Below, in pieces: positions 39,601 to 48,405 of a DNA stretch of 64,000 nt. The stretch lies in assembly GCA_020634155.1 (NCBI GenBank), contig JACKCI010000001.1, positions 806,001 through 870,000 of the forward strand, given 5' to 3'. Position 1 is the stretch's first letter, and the number at the start of each line of letters is the position of its first letter. This DNA comes from Anaerolineales bacterium. GTDB taxonomy: Bacteria > Chloroflexota > Anaerolineae > Aggregatilineales > J027. A program made the translations under genes and the position numbers. Below the pieces are notes generated by a model. That model was not told the DNA's origin and searched no databases. It saw only the letters and a list, made by a program, of their open reading frames with translations.

Positions 39601-40146
39601 CGGTCGGTCCCCAGAAGTGAACTCACGCTCCTTAACTTTCTTGATAGGAACTTCGACCTCTAGTGTCTCCAGATACTCGCTGCGTGCATATTGAACTTCG
39701 AGCAACTGGTCGAGCGAGGAATTGTCGAACCAATTGACCAACTCGACCATCGCCTCTTGATCAAGTTCGCTGGTATTGAAGGCGTAGAATGAAGGGCCAT
39801 TGGGGCCGAGCTTCGGCACTGTAACATACAGTTGACCATCCTCTTGGGGCGTCACCAACAAGCTAAAAAAGAGCTTAACTTTTTCACGGCGCTTGTTACG
39901 TTTCTTACGGTCAACCGGACGGATTTCAACTTCCACTTTGTGGAGGTAGATGTTGGAATCAAACTCATAGCGATGCAAGCGTGCTGAGGGTGTTTCCTCG
40001 ACGCGCTTTTTGATCGCCTCACTTAGCTCCAACTTGATTTCCTCAAGATTGATGCCATAGCTATTGATGTCGTAAAACGGCAATACGGTCGCCGTATACG
40101 TTCTATTACTATGCTTTTGGACATACAAATGGAATTTGAATTTCAT
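36688..40146 (-). CDS. ClpB-like AAA+ unfoldase fused to a GGQ-less release-factor-2-like domain
   Basis: 1152 residues. Residues 1-~190 are an unrecognised charged region; the usual Clp-N repeats are missing. AAA-1 has Walker A GESESGKT (240-247), but its Walker B reads ILYVTDLPGLL without the catalytic Glu. AAA-2 is intact: GPTGVGKT (533-540), VLLLDEFEKA (595-604), a sensor in LTSNLG, Arg-finger RPEFVNRID and a C-domain GYSPQFGARPL (740-750). Residues ~820-1135 match class-I peptide release factor 2: DFWS, DWALVLTKMYLEWAERK, then EGSNAFGFLKGERGLH, and finally RTGIRNTRVKDVVEKGQLDEFI. The GGQ catalytic domain is deleted and the SPF codon-reading tripeptide is replaced (HQRRIEPR). No ClpP-docking IGL/IGF loop was seen. 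Probably a ribosome- or nascent-chain-directed disaggregase; this is inference. Confidence 0.9.
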   Translation of the reverse strand: MKFKFHLYVQKHSNRTYTATVLPFYDINSYGINLEEIKLELSEAIKKRVEETPSARLHRYEFDSNIYLHKVEVEIRPVDRKKRNKRREKVKLFFSLLVTPQEDGQLYVTVPKLGPNGPSFYAFNTSELDQEAMVELVNWFDNSSLDQLLEVQYARSEYLETLEVEVPIKKVKEREFTSGDRPGLFETKEDSFWALRDIGINMTAQAAEHRFRRAYHRDELVERLMQILMGERNNSVLLAGESESGKTAVVQELVRRMHRRDVPEALQDREVWMLAPDRIIAGAQYIGTWEERIQDLVNECRKKQHILYVTDLPGLLEIGRWSKSDSNVGLALKPHIATGEVIVIGESSHERLLMAQRQGADFINLFRRIDVPSMTEDEALAVTGYVARDLERIYDVRIDPSASEAATQLTRRFLPYRAFPGKAIRLLEEAVTDVAHQQNSASNAPPASSLLRRISRRAIRRQEVLDAFSRHSGMPEFIINDRSRLSLEDVQQYFLERVSGQDQVISGMVNLIATVKAGLNDPDKPLGTFLFIGPTGVGKTHMAKTLATYLFGDEDRLIRFDMSEYSDVDGVARLIGAFTTEGELTKRVRTQPFSVLLLDEFEKASPRIYDIFLQVLGEGRLTDASGRTTFFHNTIIILTSNLGSSAGSLSGFGFGKDSISHEEVNQSLTEHYRDQIERYFRPEFVNRIDQVVVFGQLHPNALRKIAARELRQILQRDGITRRNLLVEIEDEVIDLVLRTGYSPQFGARPLKREIERIVVSPLARQLAQHSVEDRQLLRIGVDNDTEQLTLKTVPIEDASTTVAIASGLDEADVQLVQMDTAQILEGYAVLRRKLADWIESDLLEQMNAQKAALLAATQSVDFWSKGEDTSRKLARFYFLDRVITHLNLLYDRCEYLEDLAVLVNRERDTRYQTDLARSLQDMQRDVIYLEIEMQTGHLPHRHRAMMLLNTMGDNQSTDWALVLTKMYLEWAERKDYDHEVFALTQGQRGKQFTRISGVNHLEVIKELDRLSHVEELAVCFEGSNAFGFLKGERGLHQRRIEPRGDDLARVRVFAVPDNTNIRDWLNDYQRIKTEIQEGRRSAPVQEKQSIIRIYSFGKPGDRYARDTRTGIRNTRVKDVVEKGQLDEFILALLRQEGVGVDWEDRFPPTFPF

Positions 40147-40190
40147 AGGGCCAAATCACGTTGTCCAGTTCTGCTCATCTCGGACATTTC

Positions 40191-40199
40191 ATTATAGCA
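40191..40199 (-). promoter_or_regulatory. Extended -10 promoter of the AAA+/release-factor gene
   Basis: Read on the minus strand this is TGCTATAAT, an extended -10 with perfect TATAAT, 45 bases ahead of the start codon. A weak TTGCCC lies about 15 bases farther upstream. The rest of the 124-base gap is AT-rich without other features. Confidence 0.5.
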
Positions 40200-40270
40200 T
40201 AGGCGCAACTTGGGCAATACCGCTTAGACGATACTAAATTTTTATATACCAAAACAAGAAGATTATACGG

Positions 40271-40855
40271 TTAGTTAGCGAATAGCGTTGCGAGGGAAAA
40301 GGTAAAACTCGGTAGAACATCATCACCATGCAGGGTATCGTTACGGCCTAGGCGAATCGCCTGATTTGAATCGGCCCGATAAACTGTCACGGTATCATTA
40401 TCAGGTTCAACGACCCATAGCAGCCGTACCCCATCTTCAAGATAAAGCTTCACCTTACGCCCCAAAATTAAAGCTTTATCTGTTGGAGAGATGACCTCCA
40501 CCGCTAAGTCGGGCGCACCAATAATCGGCTTATCTTGCCACTCCGGGTCAGCCGCTTGCAAGGCGTCTAACTTAGCTTGGGAGACAAACATCACATCTGG
40601 CACCCGTGAGCCACGCACCCAATTGGATTCATAGAGCAGCACAAAAGGCCCCTCGATAAATACTTCACCAAGGCTATTGGCATCCACAAAATCTGCCAAA
40701 GCACGATAAATACGACCTGCTAAACGTACACTACGAATAACTTGTGGTGTCATTGGAATAAACTCTCCATCAATGAATTCAAATGCCCCCTGATCGCTAA
40801 AGCGTTCCATATAATCCTCAAGGGTGAGAGTTGTGATTTCTGTTTTGTCCGCCAT
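40271..40855 (-). CDS. Uma2-family (DUF820) PD-(D/E)XK-like endonuclease
   Basis: 194 residues from ATG 40855, chosen because AAGGAGGA lies nine bases upstream. The family pattern is seen: an N-terminal TLEDYMERFSD...FEFIDGEFIPM, a VPDVMFVS strand, PDLAVEVISPTD, then KVKLYLEDGVRLLWVVEP. The D and E-V-x-S residues form the presumed metal site of a restriction-like fold. Uma2 genes are very abundant in Cyanobacteria and Chloroflexota and often lie as single genes; their role is unsettled. Here it follows the penicillin acylase operon after a hairpin. Confidence 0.9.
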   Translation of the reverse strand: MADKTEITTLTLEDYMERFSDQGAFEFIDGEFIPMTPQVIRSVRLAGRIYRALADFVDANSLGEVFIEGPFVLLYESNWVRGSRVPDVMFVSQAKLDALQAADPEWQDKPIIGAPDLAVEVISPTDKALILGRKVKLYLEDGVRLLWVVEPDNDTVTVYRADSNQAIRLGRNDTLHGDDVLPSFTFSLATLFAN

Positions 40856-40896
40856 CTGGGGTCTCCTCCTTATCTTGGATTGTAGCACAAAGCATA

Positions 40897-40920
40897 GGGT
40901 GGCACCTAGCAGCACCACCC
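40897..40920 (-). terminator. Hairpin after the penicillin acylase operon
   Basis: GGGTGG (40897-40902) pairs with CCACCC (40915-40920) around a 12-base loop in the gap before the Uma2 gene. It resembles the hairpin at 2423-2453. No strong T run follows, so termination is only suggested. Confidence 0.4.
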
Positions 40921-40938
40921 CATAGGAATCAGTGTTCA

Positions 40939-43416
40939 TTATTCAGCAGGAGTCAATGTCCAGACCGCGCTGGCATCGGCCTCAACTGCGGCACGGGTAA
41001 ACCAATCGGCGTGATAGCCACCCGTTGCCCACAAGTCTACTTGGTCTTTGTAGTGCGGGCTGTTAGGATTGCCACTCTGACCGAGGGTGTTAATTCGCAA
41101 CGAGCTATCCCAATCACTGGGAATCAGGATTTGGCGCATACTGGGGAGACCACCCACTCTAAACGAGTCATTGCCCCAACCGGTGGCGTTGACAATTGCG
41201 CCACCACCGCTCACGCCAATATGAACATTGAATAGTGAGTCCAATATCGGGTCAAAAGCCGGATCGACACCTTGGCCCAAGGGTGCAGCAAGGAAGTTGG
41301 CAATGTGAGCGTTGCCCCATGCCCAAGCGCTAGGATCATCACCAAAGCGGGCTTTGGTGGCGGCCACACCATCGACAAAGGCCTGCGTCAAAATCATATC
41401 AGCCGTTTCTTGGTCTTCAGTGGTGTTATTATCCCACACGGTACCATAAACGACATGCGTAGGTGAAGCCAACATCTGGCTCACCAAATACATGTACATC
41501 GAGTCACCACCGCTTGGCGTGAAGCCAAGGTCATCAGCAAAAGCAGCTTCCAACACCTTGAGCCAGACCATGTTGATGAGCAATTCCTCACCACTATCGG
41601 CATCGGCTTGGCCGTCCCACTCACCGAGCCATGCAACTAGGCCGTTGAGTTCCTCATCGCCAAAGTCAAGAGCTTGCAAAGCGGGTACAAGGAAGCCATG
41701 CTTGGAGTCGTAGTTATCAAAGTGCATGGCTTTGATGTCATCAAGGGTAATGACTCCATCGGCATCGCGTTGAATCATAGCCTCAATGCGGGCTGCCCGG
41801 TAGCCATAGTCCCAGTCATTGGTGATGTAATAAGGATAGTCTGGCCCCACTACCGAGTTGTTGGCGGTCACGATATAGCCCGCTTCGGGGTTGTAGATGC
41901 TGGGCATTTCATCAAATGGGATATAGCCCTGCCACGCATTAGCACTGGTGCTGCCATCAACGGGTACCATACCCGTATGGCCTTCAGCGCGAATGGGGGT
42001 TAGGCCGGGGGTTTGATAACCAATGTTGCCCTCAACATCAGCATAAACCATGTTTTGGGCAGGCACATCAAAGAGTGAGGCCGCTGCACGGAATTCATCC
42101 CAATTCTGGGCAGTGTCCAACGCCACCAGTGCATCAAGGGTGCGGTTGGCATCGAAGGCCGTCCAACGCAGGGACATGACTTGCTCAAAGCCAATAACTT
42201 CGGAGATGACAGGCCCCCAAACGGAGTAGCGGATGGTCAACTCAACAGAGTCGCCGCCATTAACATTGATGGTCTCATTCACCAATTCAAAATCAACCCA
42301 TTCGCCATCCAATTGATATTGGTTGGGGTTATCAGGATTGATAGTCAAGACATACAAGTCTTGGACATCGGTACCGACATTGGTAAAGCCCCACGCAATC
42401 TTGGCATTATGTCCAATAATCACGCCGGGCGCGCCACCAAAGGATACACCCACTACATCAAAGGGGCAGGCCTCGCTGACTTCGGTACAGTGCAGGCCCA
42501 CTTCGTACCAAATCGAGGGGATTTGAATGCCGAGATGAGGGTCATTGGCAAGATAGGGCATACCACTATCAGTCATACCACCACCAATCACCCATGAGTT
42601 GGAACCAATACCTGCACCATCGCCAAACGGTGAGATAAAGGGGTTATCCAGTGAGACATCACCAACCAAGCTCAATGAAACGTTGGAATAATCCATCGCA
42701 TCAGGAATGGTGTACATAGCCTCGTCATTGGTGTAATCGACACCACCCGGCTCAATAATGGCAGGGAAGTCCTCAAATGAGTAGGAGGGAATCAGGAAGC
42801 GTGCGCCTAACTGCCCCACCGCATTGATAATCTCAGCACGGAACAGTTCATCTTGGAAATTACCAGAGAGGTCTTGGGACATAATCTTCAGCCAGCGCAG
42901 GGTGTCGTTGGGTTCCCAAGGCGCAATCTCAAGCGGCATTCCTTGTGAAGCAAAGACTTGGTACTCCGTCGCCACTTCTGAAGGGGACTTGCCATCCAAG
43001 TAAGCATTGACGCCCGAAGCATAGGCCTCAACATAGCCCTTAGCCTCATCCGACATCACTTCCCAGTCTTTGTCGGCTGCCGCACGGTAGTTCATGGTTC
43101 GCAAAAAGAGGTCAGAGCCGAGGGTTGCCTGCCCTGCAATTTCCGAAAGGGTACCGCTACTGATACGCCGCCACCAATCCATCTGCCAGAAACGATGGGT
43201 CGCCTCAACGTAACCCTGTGCCATAAAGAGGTCATGGGGATTTTGGGCATAAATATGGGGGATGCCCATGCCATCATAAATAACGGTTACTTCGGCTTCT
43301 AGACCGGGAAGGGAAAGAGAAGCATCCGATTGGGCCGCCACCTGCCCTTGTCGGGTATAGGCCAGTGGCAACACCACCAAAGCAAAAACGAGTAAAACCA
43401 ATACTATACGCCGCAT
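40939..43416 (-). CDS. Secreted penicillin acylase-family Ntn hydrolase (copy 1)
   Basis: 825 residues from ATG 43416, preceded by AGGAG about 12 bases upstream and starting a good signal peptide (MRRIVLVLLVFALVVLPL). Domain order is that of the family: alpha chain with GMGIPHIYAQ and AQGYVEATHRFWQMD, a spacer, then the beta-chain nucleophile Ser272 in GIGSNSWVIGG, and PYLANDPHLG. The chain should be autocatalytically cut just before Ser272. It cleaves amide bonds of acylated substrates outside the membrane: beta-lactams, acyl-homoserine lactones or related amides. It is 50 bases downstream of the membrane-protein gene and is paralogous to the gene at 45879. Confidence 0.93.
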   Translation of the reverse strand: MRRIVLVLLVFALVVLPLAYTRQGQVAAQSDASLSLPGLEAEVTVIYDGMGIPHIYAQNPHDLFMAQGYVEATHRFWQMDWWRRISSGTLSEIAGQATLGSDLFLRTMNYRAAADKDWEVMSDEAKGYVEAYASGVNAYLDGKSPSEVATEYQVFASQGMPLEIAPWEPNDTLRWLKIMSQDLSGNFQDELFRAEIINAVGQLGARFLIPSYSFEDFPAIIEPGGVDYTNDEAMYTIPDAMDYSNVSLSLVGDVSLDNPFISPFGDGAGIGSNSWVIGGGMTDSGMPYLANDPHLGIQIPSIWYEVGLHCTEVSEACPFDVVGVSFGGAPGVIIGHNAKIAWGFTNVGTDVQDLYVLTINPDNPNQYQLDGEWVDFELVNETINVNGGDSVELTIRYSVWGPVISEVIGFEQVMSLRWTAFDANRTLDALVALDTAQNWDEFRAAASLFDVPAQNMVYADVEGNIGYQTPGLTPIRAEGHTGMVPVDGSTSANAWQGYIPFDEMPSIYNPEAGYIVTANNSVVGPDYPYYITNDWDYGYRAARIEAMIQRDADGVITLDDIKAMHFDNYDSKHGFLVPALQALDFGDEELNGLVAWLGEWDGQADADSGEELLINMVWLKVLEAAFADDLGFTPSGGDSMYMYLVSQMLASPTHVVYGTVWDNNTTEDQETADMILTQAFVDGVAATKARFGDDPSAWAWGNAHIANFLAAPLGQGVDPAFDPILDSLFNVHIGVSGGGAIVNATGWGNDSFRVGGLPSMRQILIPSDWDSSLRINTLGQSGNPNSPHYKDQVDLWATGGYHADWFTRAAVEADASAVWTLTPAE

Positions 43417-43466
43417 TACACAGCAACTCCTAAATGATATGAGGATTTGACACAATACGGCATAGT

Positions 43467-45875
43467 CTAGTCCAAAATCTCGAAAGTGCCAATGAGGTAC
43501 GCATTTTCAGGGTTGCCCGCCAAAGTAAAGCGTTGAATGGATGGATAGCTATACCACCCCGTCACCACCCGATACTCTCCCGCCGCTAGATTATCTGGCA
43601 AGATTAGCGGCACAGTCTCCACCCAACGCTCCACCTCGGTGTAATCAATCCCCAACGGGACATCGCTTTGCACCACAATCGTGTTGTTGGCATCCAGTAC
43701 ATGCACAAAGCGGATGTCTTGGTCAGTTAGGGGCTGCTCAAATTGCCATGCCAACCACACCGTCAACGGTTGACCCGCCGCAACATCTGGCACCATATAG
43801 GCCGAGGTCAGCGTCAAGCCACGCTCGAACTCGGCATCAGCGTTGGTGTTAGAAGGCGTGAAATCGGTCAGAGCCAGTTGTTCGATTGTCACAGTGCGGC
43901 AATCCATTGGCACATCCGGAAACGTCGGACACGGTGGGTCAAGCGCCAAGCGTGCGGTGTAAAACTCGGCCTCATCAACTGGCAAAGGTAAGCTAAAGGC
44001 CAGTGTATCATTCACCACAAAGGTTGAGACCTGCTCCCCATCCAAATAAACGCTCACTTCACGCCCTGCCCCATGCAATGTGCCTGAAAACAACACCCAT
44101 CCACTTTGTGGCACGAAGAAATAGGAATCCGCAGGAGTGTTGATAATGGATTGCTCCGGCATCAAGGTTGTGAAAATGGGTGAATCGGCGGGTGGCACAT
44201 CAAACAGAGCTACCCGCCCATCCTCATAGAAAGGCTGGCCTAGCTGGGCGATGGCTAACGGGCCGAGGATGTCATCTTGCGGGCCATGATGCCAAATCAC
44301 CACATCGGCCCCCGCCCATCGCAGCAACGCCGGGTCAAGTGTGCGCTGTAACAGATTCAGCTTGGCGGGATTGACAGGTGTATCGCGGATGAACTGCCCT
44401 GCAATCAATGGATGATGGTGGGCAGTCTGATAATACAGGGCGTGTTTCGCCAAAATACGGTCGTCCCAAGGGATATTGAACACGGCCCGCACCTCGTCAC
44501 GCTCGGCTAAATCGCTTATGCCTTGGGGGATGGTGGCATCCACACTCGGCATCGGCCAAAACGATTGATAATCCCAGATAACAAGAGCCACAAGGGGAAT
44601 AATCAGCGCCTCGCGCCAGCGCCAACGCGGGATATATTGCCAGAGCGCCGCTACCCCATAGCCCGCCATGACCGCCAGCGCCAAGCCCAGTGTCAAGTTG
44701 AAACGCCCCGGTGTGCGCGTAATGTCAAAAACTGGTAGATTCTTCAAAGCCGCCCACGGGAGCGTCACATAGGTCTGATAAACCTGCCCCTCGAAAGTAT
44801 CGACCTGCCACAACACGGGCTTATCTTCAACCTTGAGCAACGGCCCTAGGGAAAACACCCACGCCACCACCGCCAATCCCAGCCATGCCCACGCCCGCCG
44901 TTGCCGCCATAACCCAACCAGCATCAACAGCACGGGAACTATCCCCAGATAGGCCAAGCCCTCTACCAGATTGACCCCCAACACCTGCCGATTGTAGTCA
45001 AACCCATCATAGGCAGGATGAAAGAAAGACGGCGCAACCACCGCCAGTGCATCAGCACTATAGCGCACCGAGCCGCCAATATCAGGGTCATACTGCGGAT
45101 TTGTCCATGTCTCAATGGCAAGGGGCAGCACCAGTATCAGCGATAACAGGCCGCCAAGAGCAACAGTTATTAGGCTACGTCGTAACCATGCCCATTGACG
45201 ATTGAGCAGCCGCACCAATAGAAACACCCCTACCGTCGGGAATAGGGCATAGATGAGCAGTGAGGTATTACCCGCCAAGCCCAGCACAAAGAACACGGCT
45301 CCCTGTGCCGCCAAGCGCCATGTAAAGCGCTCCTCTAAGCGATAGAGGCTATAGAGCAGCAGCGGTGTGGGCCACAACGTCAAGACATCGGGATGTCCCC
45401 CATAGATACGGCCTTGCAACGCCGGAAAGGTCATGAAGACGATGCCCGCCACCAGCGCAGGTATGCGTTGATGGTCGGTCAAGAAATAGACCAACCAATA
45501 AACGGCCCATCCATTGAGCGCCAAGACCAGCAACAAATTCAGGTTATAGGCAGCGGGCAAGGGTAACACGATTGCAAACAACCACGTCGGGAAGAATTGC
45601 AGCGGGTTGGCCCAAATCAAGGCACCGGGCAAGCCATTGGGGTAACCCATCACAGGCTGGTTAAAAATGGGCTGCCCATTGCGAATAGCATATTGAATCC
45701 ACCAACTATGGCGCGTGATTTGATAGGCGTCGGTCAGAAACCCACCTGCAAGCTCAGTCGAGAAGACCCGTACCAAAGGCCATGTGATTAAAATAGCGAC
45801 CCCTAAGAACAAGAGATAAACAGTCCCATGTCGTTGGATATGCGAATTGCGGATGAATGACTGAATACGACACAC
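43467..45875 (-). CDS. Large GT-C-like membrane protein
   Basis: 802 residues, GTG start at 45875 with AAAGGAG six bases upstream. About 11-12 hydrophobic helices occupy the first ~480 residues. An early ITWPLVRVFSTELAGGFLTDAYQITRHSWW region and a YGGHPDVLTLWPTPLL stretch lie in the loops. The C-terminal ~300 residues form two beta-rich soluble domains, including one with a YLDGEQVSTFVV type strand. Similar to polyprenyl-sugar-dependent membrane transferases of other Chloroflexota; the true reaction is unknown. It sits three bases from the upstream acylase stop, so the three genes form one operon. Confidence 0.7.
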   Translation of the reverse strand: MCRIQSFIRNSHIQRHGTVYLLFLGVAILITWPLVRVFSTELAGGFLTDAYQITRHSWWIQYAIRNGQPIFNQPVMGYPNGLPGALIWANPLQFFPTWLFAIVLPLPAAYNLNLLLVLALNGWAVYWLVYFLTDHQRIPALVAGIVFMTFPALQGRIYGGHPDVLTLWPTPLLLYSLYRLEERFTWRLAAQGAVFFVLGLAGNTSLLIYALFPTVGVFLLVRLLNRQWAWLRRSLITVALGGLLSLILVLPLAIETWTNPQYDPDIGGSVRYSADALAVVAPSFFHPAYDGFDYNRQVLGVNLVEGLAYLGIVPVLLMLVGLWRQRRAWAWLGLAVVAWVFSLGPLLKVEDKPVLWQVDTFEGQVYQTYVTLPWAALKNLPVFDITRTPGRFNLTLGLALAVMAGYGVAALWQYIPRWRWREALIIPLVALVIWDYQSFWPMPSVDATIPQGISDLAERDEVRAVFNIPWDDRILAKHALYYQTAHHHPLIAGQFIRDTPVNPAKLNLLQRTLDPALLRWAGADVVIWHHGPQDDILGPLAIAQLGQPFYEDGRVALFDVPPADSPIFTTLMPEQSIINTPADSYFFVPQSGWVLFSGTLHGAGREVSVYLDGEQVSTFVVNDTLAFSLPLPVDEAEFYTARLALDPPCPTFPDVPMDCRTVTIEQLALTDFTPSNTNADAEFERGLTLTSAYMVPDVAAGQPLTVWLAWQFEQPLTDQDIRFVHVLDANNTIVVQSDVPLGIDYTEVERWVETVPLILPDNLAAGEYRVVTGWYSYPSIQRFTLAGNPENAYLIGTFEILD

Positions 45876-45878
45876 GGT

Positions 45879-48302
45879 CTACTCCTTTGGTACAAAAACC
45901 CATGTTGCCTGTGTGTTGGCCTCAACTGAGGTGAGGCTATACCAATCGGGGTGATACTCAATCGTGGCCCACATCTCAACTTGGTCACTATAATGTGGGC
46001 TGCGCGGGTCGCCACTTTGCCCTACCGTATTAATTCGCAATGAGGCATCCCAATCGGCGGGGCTAAGGATTTGGCGCATACTCGGCACTTGGGTCACCGC
46101 ATAGGGATGGTTGGTATTCCAGCCTGTGGCGTTCACAATCGAATTGCCACCACTTGTCCGCACCACGACATTGAATAGGCTTTGCAAAATGGGGTCAAGG
46201 GCGGGGTCAAAGCCACCCCACCCCAACGGTGCGGCTTCAAAGGTCGCTGTATGTAAATCACCCCAATTCCATAACGCGGGGTCATCTCCCTGATAAGCAA
46301 CCATCAAGTCCCACGCTCCCGCCAAAGCCAGCGCTAAGGTCTCATCACGGGTCTCAACCACATCTGCTGTGTCGCGGTAATCCCATAACTGGTTACGGGG
46401 CATGTCGATGAGTTGCAGCAGCAGATACCACTCCAAATCACCACCACCTGCTGGAGCCGAGCCAAGGTCATCGACTAAGGTCAGGCGCAGCAACTCCACC
46501 CAAAACACCTCGAACAAGGCCGCTTGAGGGCTATCCATGTGATTCTGCCTATCCCACTCCCCCAACCACACAATAGCCTGTTGCACGGTGGGGTCATCAG
46601 AGGTCAGGGCTTGTAGGGCGGGAATAAGAAAATCAGCTTTGAGATTGTAGTTATCACCTTGGATGCTTGCCATTGTCTCGCGGGTGATGGGGCCATCCGC
46701 ATTTTGTAACATGGCCTCAATCCGCGCCGCCCGCCAGCCATAGGAATAGACATCAATGAGTGGATAGGGATAATCTGGCCCCGTGATGCGATTATTGGCG
46801 GTGACAATATAGCCCGCTTCAGGGTTATAAAGACTAGGCAACTCCTCAAAGGGGATATAGCCCTGCCAAGCATAAATATCGCTACTGCCATCAATTGGTA
46901 CCTTGCCCGTATGCCCATCCGCACGAATAGGAATTTGACCGGGCAGTTGATAGCCGATATTGCCATCGACATCAGCATAGAGCATGTTTTGGGCTGGCAC
47001 ATTGAACAGACTCGCGGCCTGCCGAAAATCCTCCCAGTTTTGGGCGCGGTTGAGAGCCAAGAACGCATCCAGCGAGGTGTTGGGTTCAAAAGCTGTCCAA
47101 CGCAAAGCAAGGGCATGGTCGTCTTCCATCTCCATCACTGGCCCCCACACCGAGTCAACCATCGGAATCGTGCGTGGCTCACCATTGGCAATGCCAAAGA
47201 CCTCATCGCGTACTACAAAATCAACCCATTCGCCATTGTATTGATATTGAAGTGGATTATCAGGATTAAGGGTCAGGATATAAGCATCTTGAACATCCAC
47301 ACCTGCGTTGGTAAAGCCCCACGCCACGCGCTGATTATGTCCAATCACTACTCCCGGTACCCCCGCGAAACTCACGCCCACCACATCATAGGGGCATGTC
47401 TCACTATAGCCAACGCAATGCAAGCCCACCTCCAGCCAAATTGACGGCATCTGGATGCTCAAATGGGGGTCATTGGCAAGATACGGCAAGCCTGTATCAG
47501 TCAACGCTCCACTGACTACCCACGCATTCGACCCCGTGCCTTGCCCAAAGGGAAAGTACACCGCTTCGGTCAACTGTTGTGGCAGAGTAAAGTCGGTTAA
47601 GGCCGTGGTCTCAAGCGCTGCTGAAAAATCAATCGCGCCCGGCTCGGTAATCACCGGATGAATGTCATAGGGATAGGGTGGCACCAGTAAATTGGCGATG
47701 ACTGAGCCAACCTGTTCGATAATATCGGCTCGCGCCAACTCGGTATCATAGTTTTCAGAGAGACTCGCCGCCATCATCTTGACCCAACGCACCGAGTCGT
47801 TAATCGTCCAAGGCTCTATCTCAAGGTTGATGCCCGCCAACGCCAACCACTCATACTCAATCGCAGCCTCCGCCGGGGTCTTATCCATTAGATATGCGTT
47901 CACGCCTTGGGTATAGGCATCTAAGGCCGTCCGTGCTTCGTCTGACAGAGCGGCAATATCCTGCTCGGCATAATGGGCAAAGTTAAAACGGCGGTAGTAC
48001 TGGTCGGTACCCAATAGCTCCTCGCCACCAATTTCAGCCCATCGGCCCGCGCTGAGGTGTCGCCACCACTCCATCTGCCACCAACGCTGACTGGCTTCCA
48101 CATAACCCTGTGCCAGAAAAAGGTCATGGGAATTTTCCGCATAAACATGGGGGATGCCCATCTGGTCATAGCGCACCGTGACGGGTGCCAGCAAGCCCGC
48201 CAATGCTAACTGCTGGTCAGATTGGGCATGGGCAATTGGGGCAGAAAGGGGTATGACCAAAACGCAAACTAGGGCAATCAAAATCAATTTTTGGGTCAGC
48301 AT
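45879..48302 (-). CDS. Secreted penicillin acylase-family Ntn hydrolase (copy 2)
   Basis: 807 residues with a signal peptide ending near residue 26 (PIAHAQS). Its layout follows copy 1: GLLAPVTVRYDQMGIPHVYAE, QRWWQMEWWR, the nucleophile Ser258 in GTGSNAWVVSG, PYLANDPHLS, and the same C-terminal block SLRINTVGQSGDPRSPHYSDQ. It is therefore a duplicated gene, now strongly diverged. First gene of the operon with the membrane protein and copy 1. Diverged copies often differ in acyl-chain preference. It lies divergent from the CDF transporter. Confidence 0.93.
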   Translation of the reverse strand: MLTQKLILIALVCVLVIPLSAPIAHAQSDQQLALAGLLAPVTVRYDQMGIPHVYAENSHDLFLAQGYVEASQRWWQMEWWRHLSAGRWAEIGGEELLGTDQYYRRFNFAHYAEQDIAALSDEARTALDAYTQGVNAYLMDKTPAEAAIEYEWLALAGINLEIEPWTINDSVRWVKMMAASLSENYDTELARADIIEQVGSVIANLLVPPYPYDIHPVITEPGAIDFSAALETTALTDFTLPQQLTEAVYFPFGQGTGSNAWVVSGALTDTGLPYLANDPHLSIQMPSIWLEVGLHCVGYSETCPYDVVGVSFAGVPGVVIGHNQRVAWGFTNAGVDVQDAYILTLNPDNPLQYQYNGEWVDFVVRDEVFGIANGEPRTIPMVDSVWGPVMEMEDDHALALRWTAFEPNTSLDAFLALNRAQNWEDFRQAASLFNVPAQNMLYADVDGNIGYQLPGQIPIRADGHTGKVPIDGSSDIYAWQGYIPFEELPSLYNPEAGYIVTANNRITGPDYPYPLIDVYSYGWRAARIEAMLQNADGPITRETMASIQGDNYNLKADFLIPALQALTSDDPTVQQAIVWLGEWDRQNHMDSPQAALFEVFWVELLRLTLVDDLGSAPAGGGDLEWYLLLQLIDMPRNQLWDYRDTADVVETRDETLALALAGAWDLMVAYQGDDPALWNWGDLHTATFEAAPLGWGGFDPALDPILQSLFNVVVRTSGGNSIVNATGWNTNHPYAVTQVPSMRQILSPADWDASLRINTVGQSGDPRSPHYSDQVEMWATIEYHPDWYSLTSVEANTQATWVFVPKE

Positions 48303-48405
48303 GAACTCAAGTCTCTCTCACCTAAACTTTGGCCTTCTCCGCTCCCAACAATACCCTTTAGGGTTGGTCAATGCCAAGTCTGAGTTTTAGTCGTAGAATA
48401 AACAT

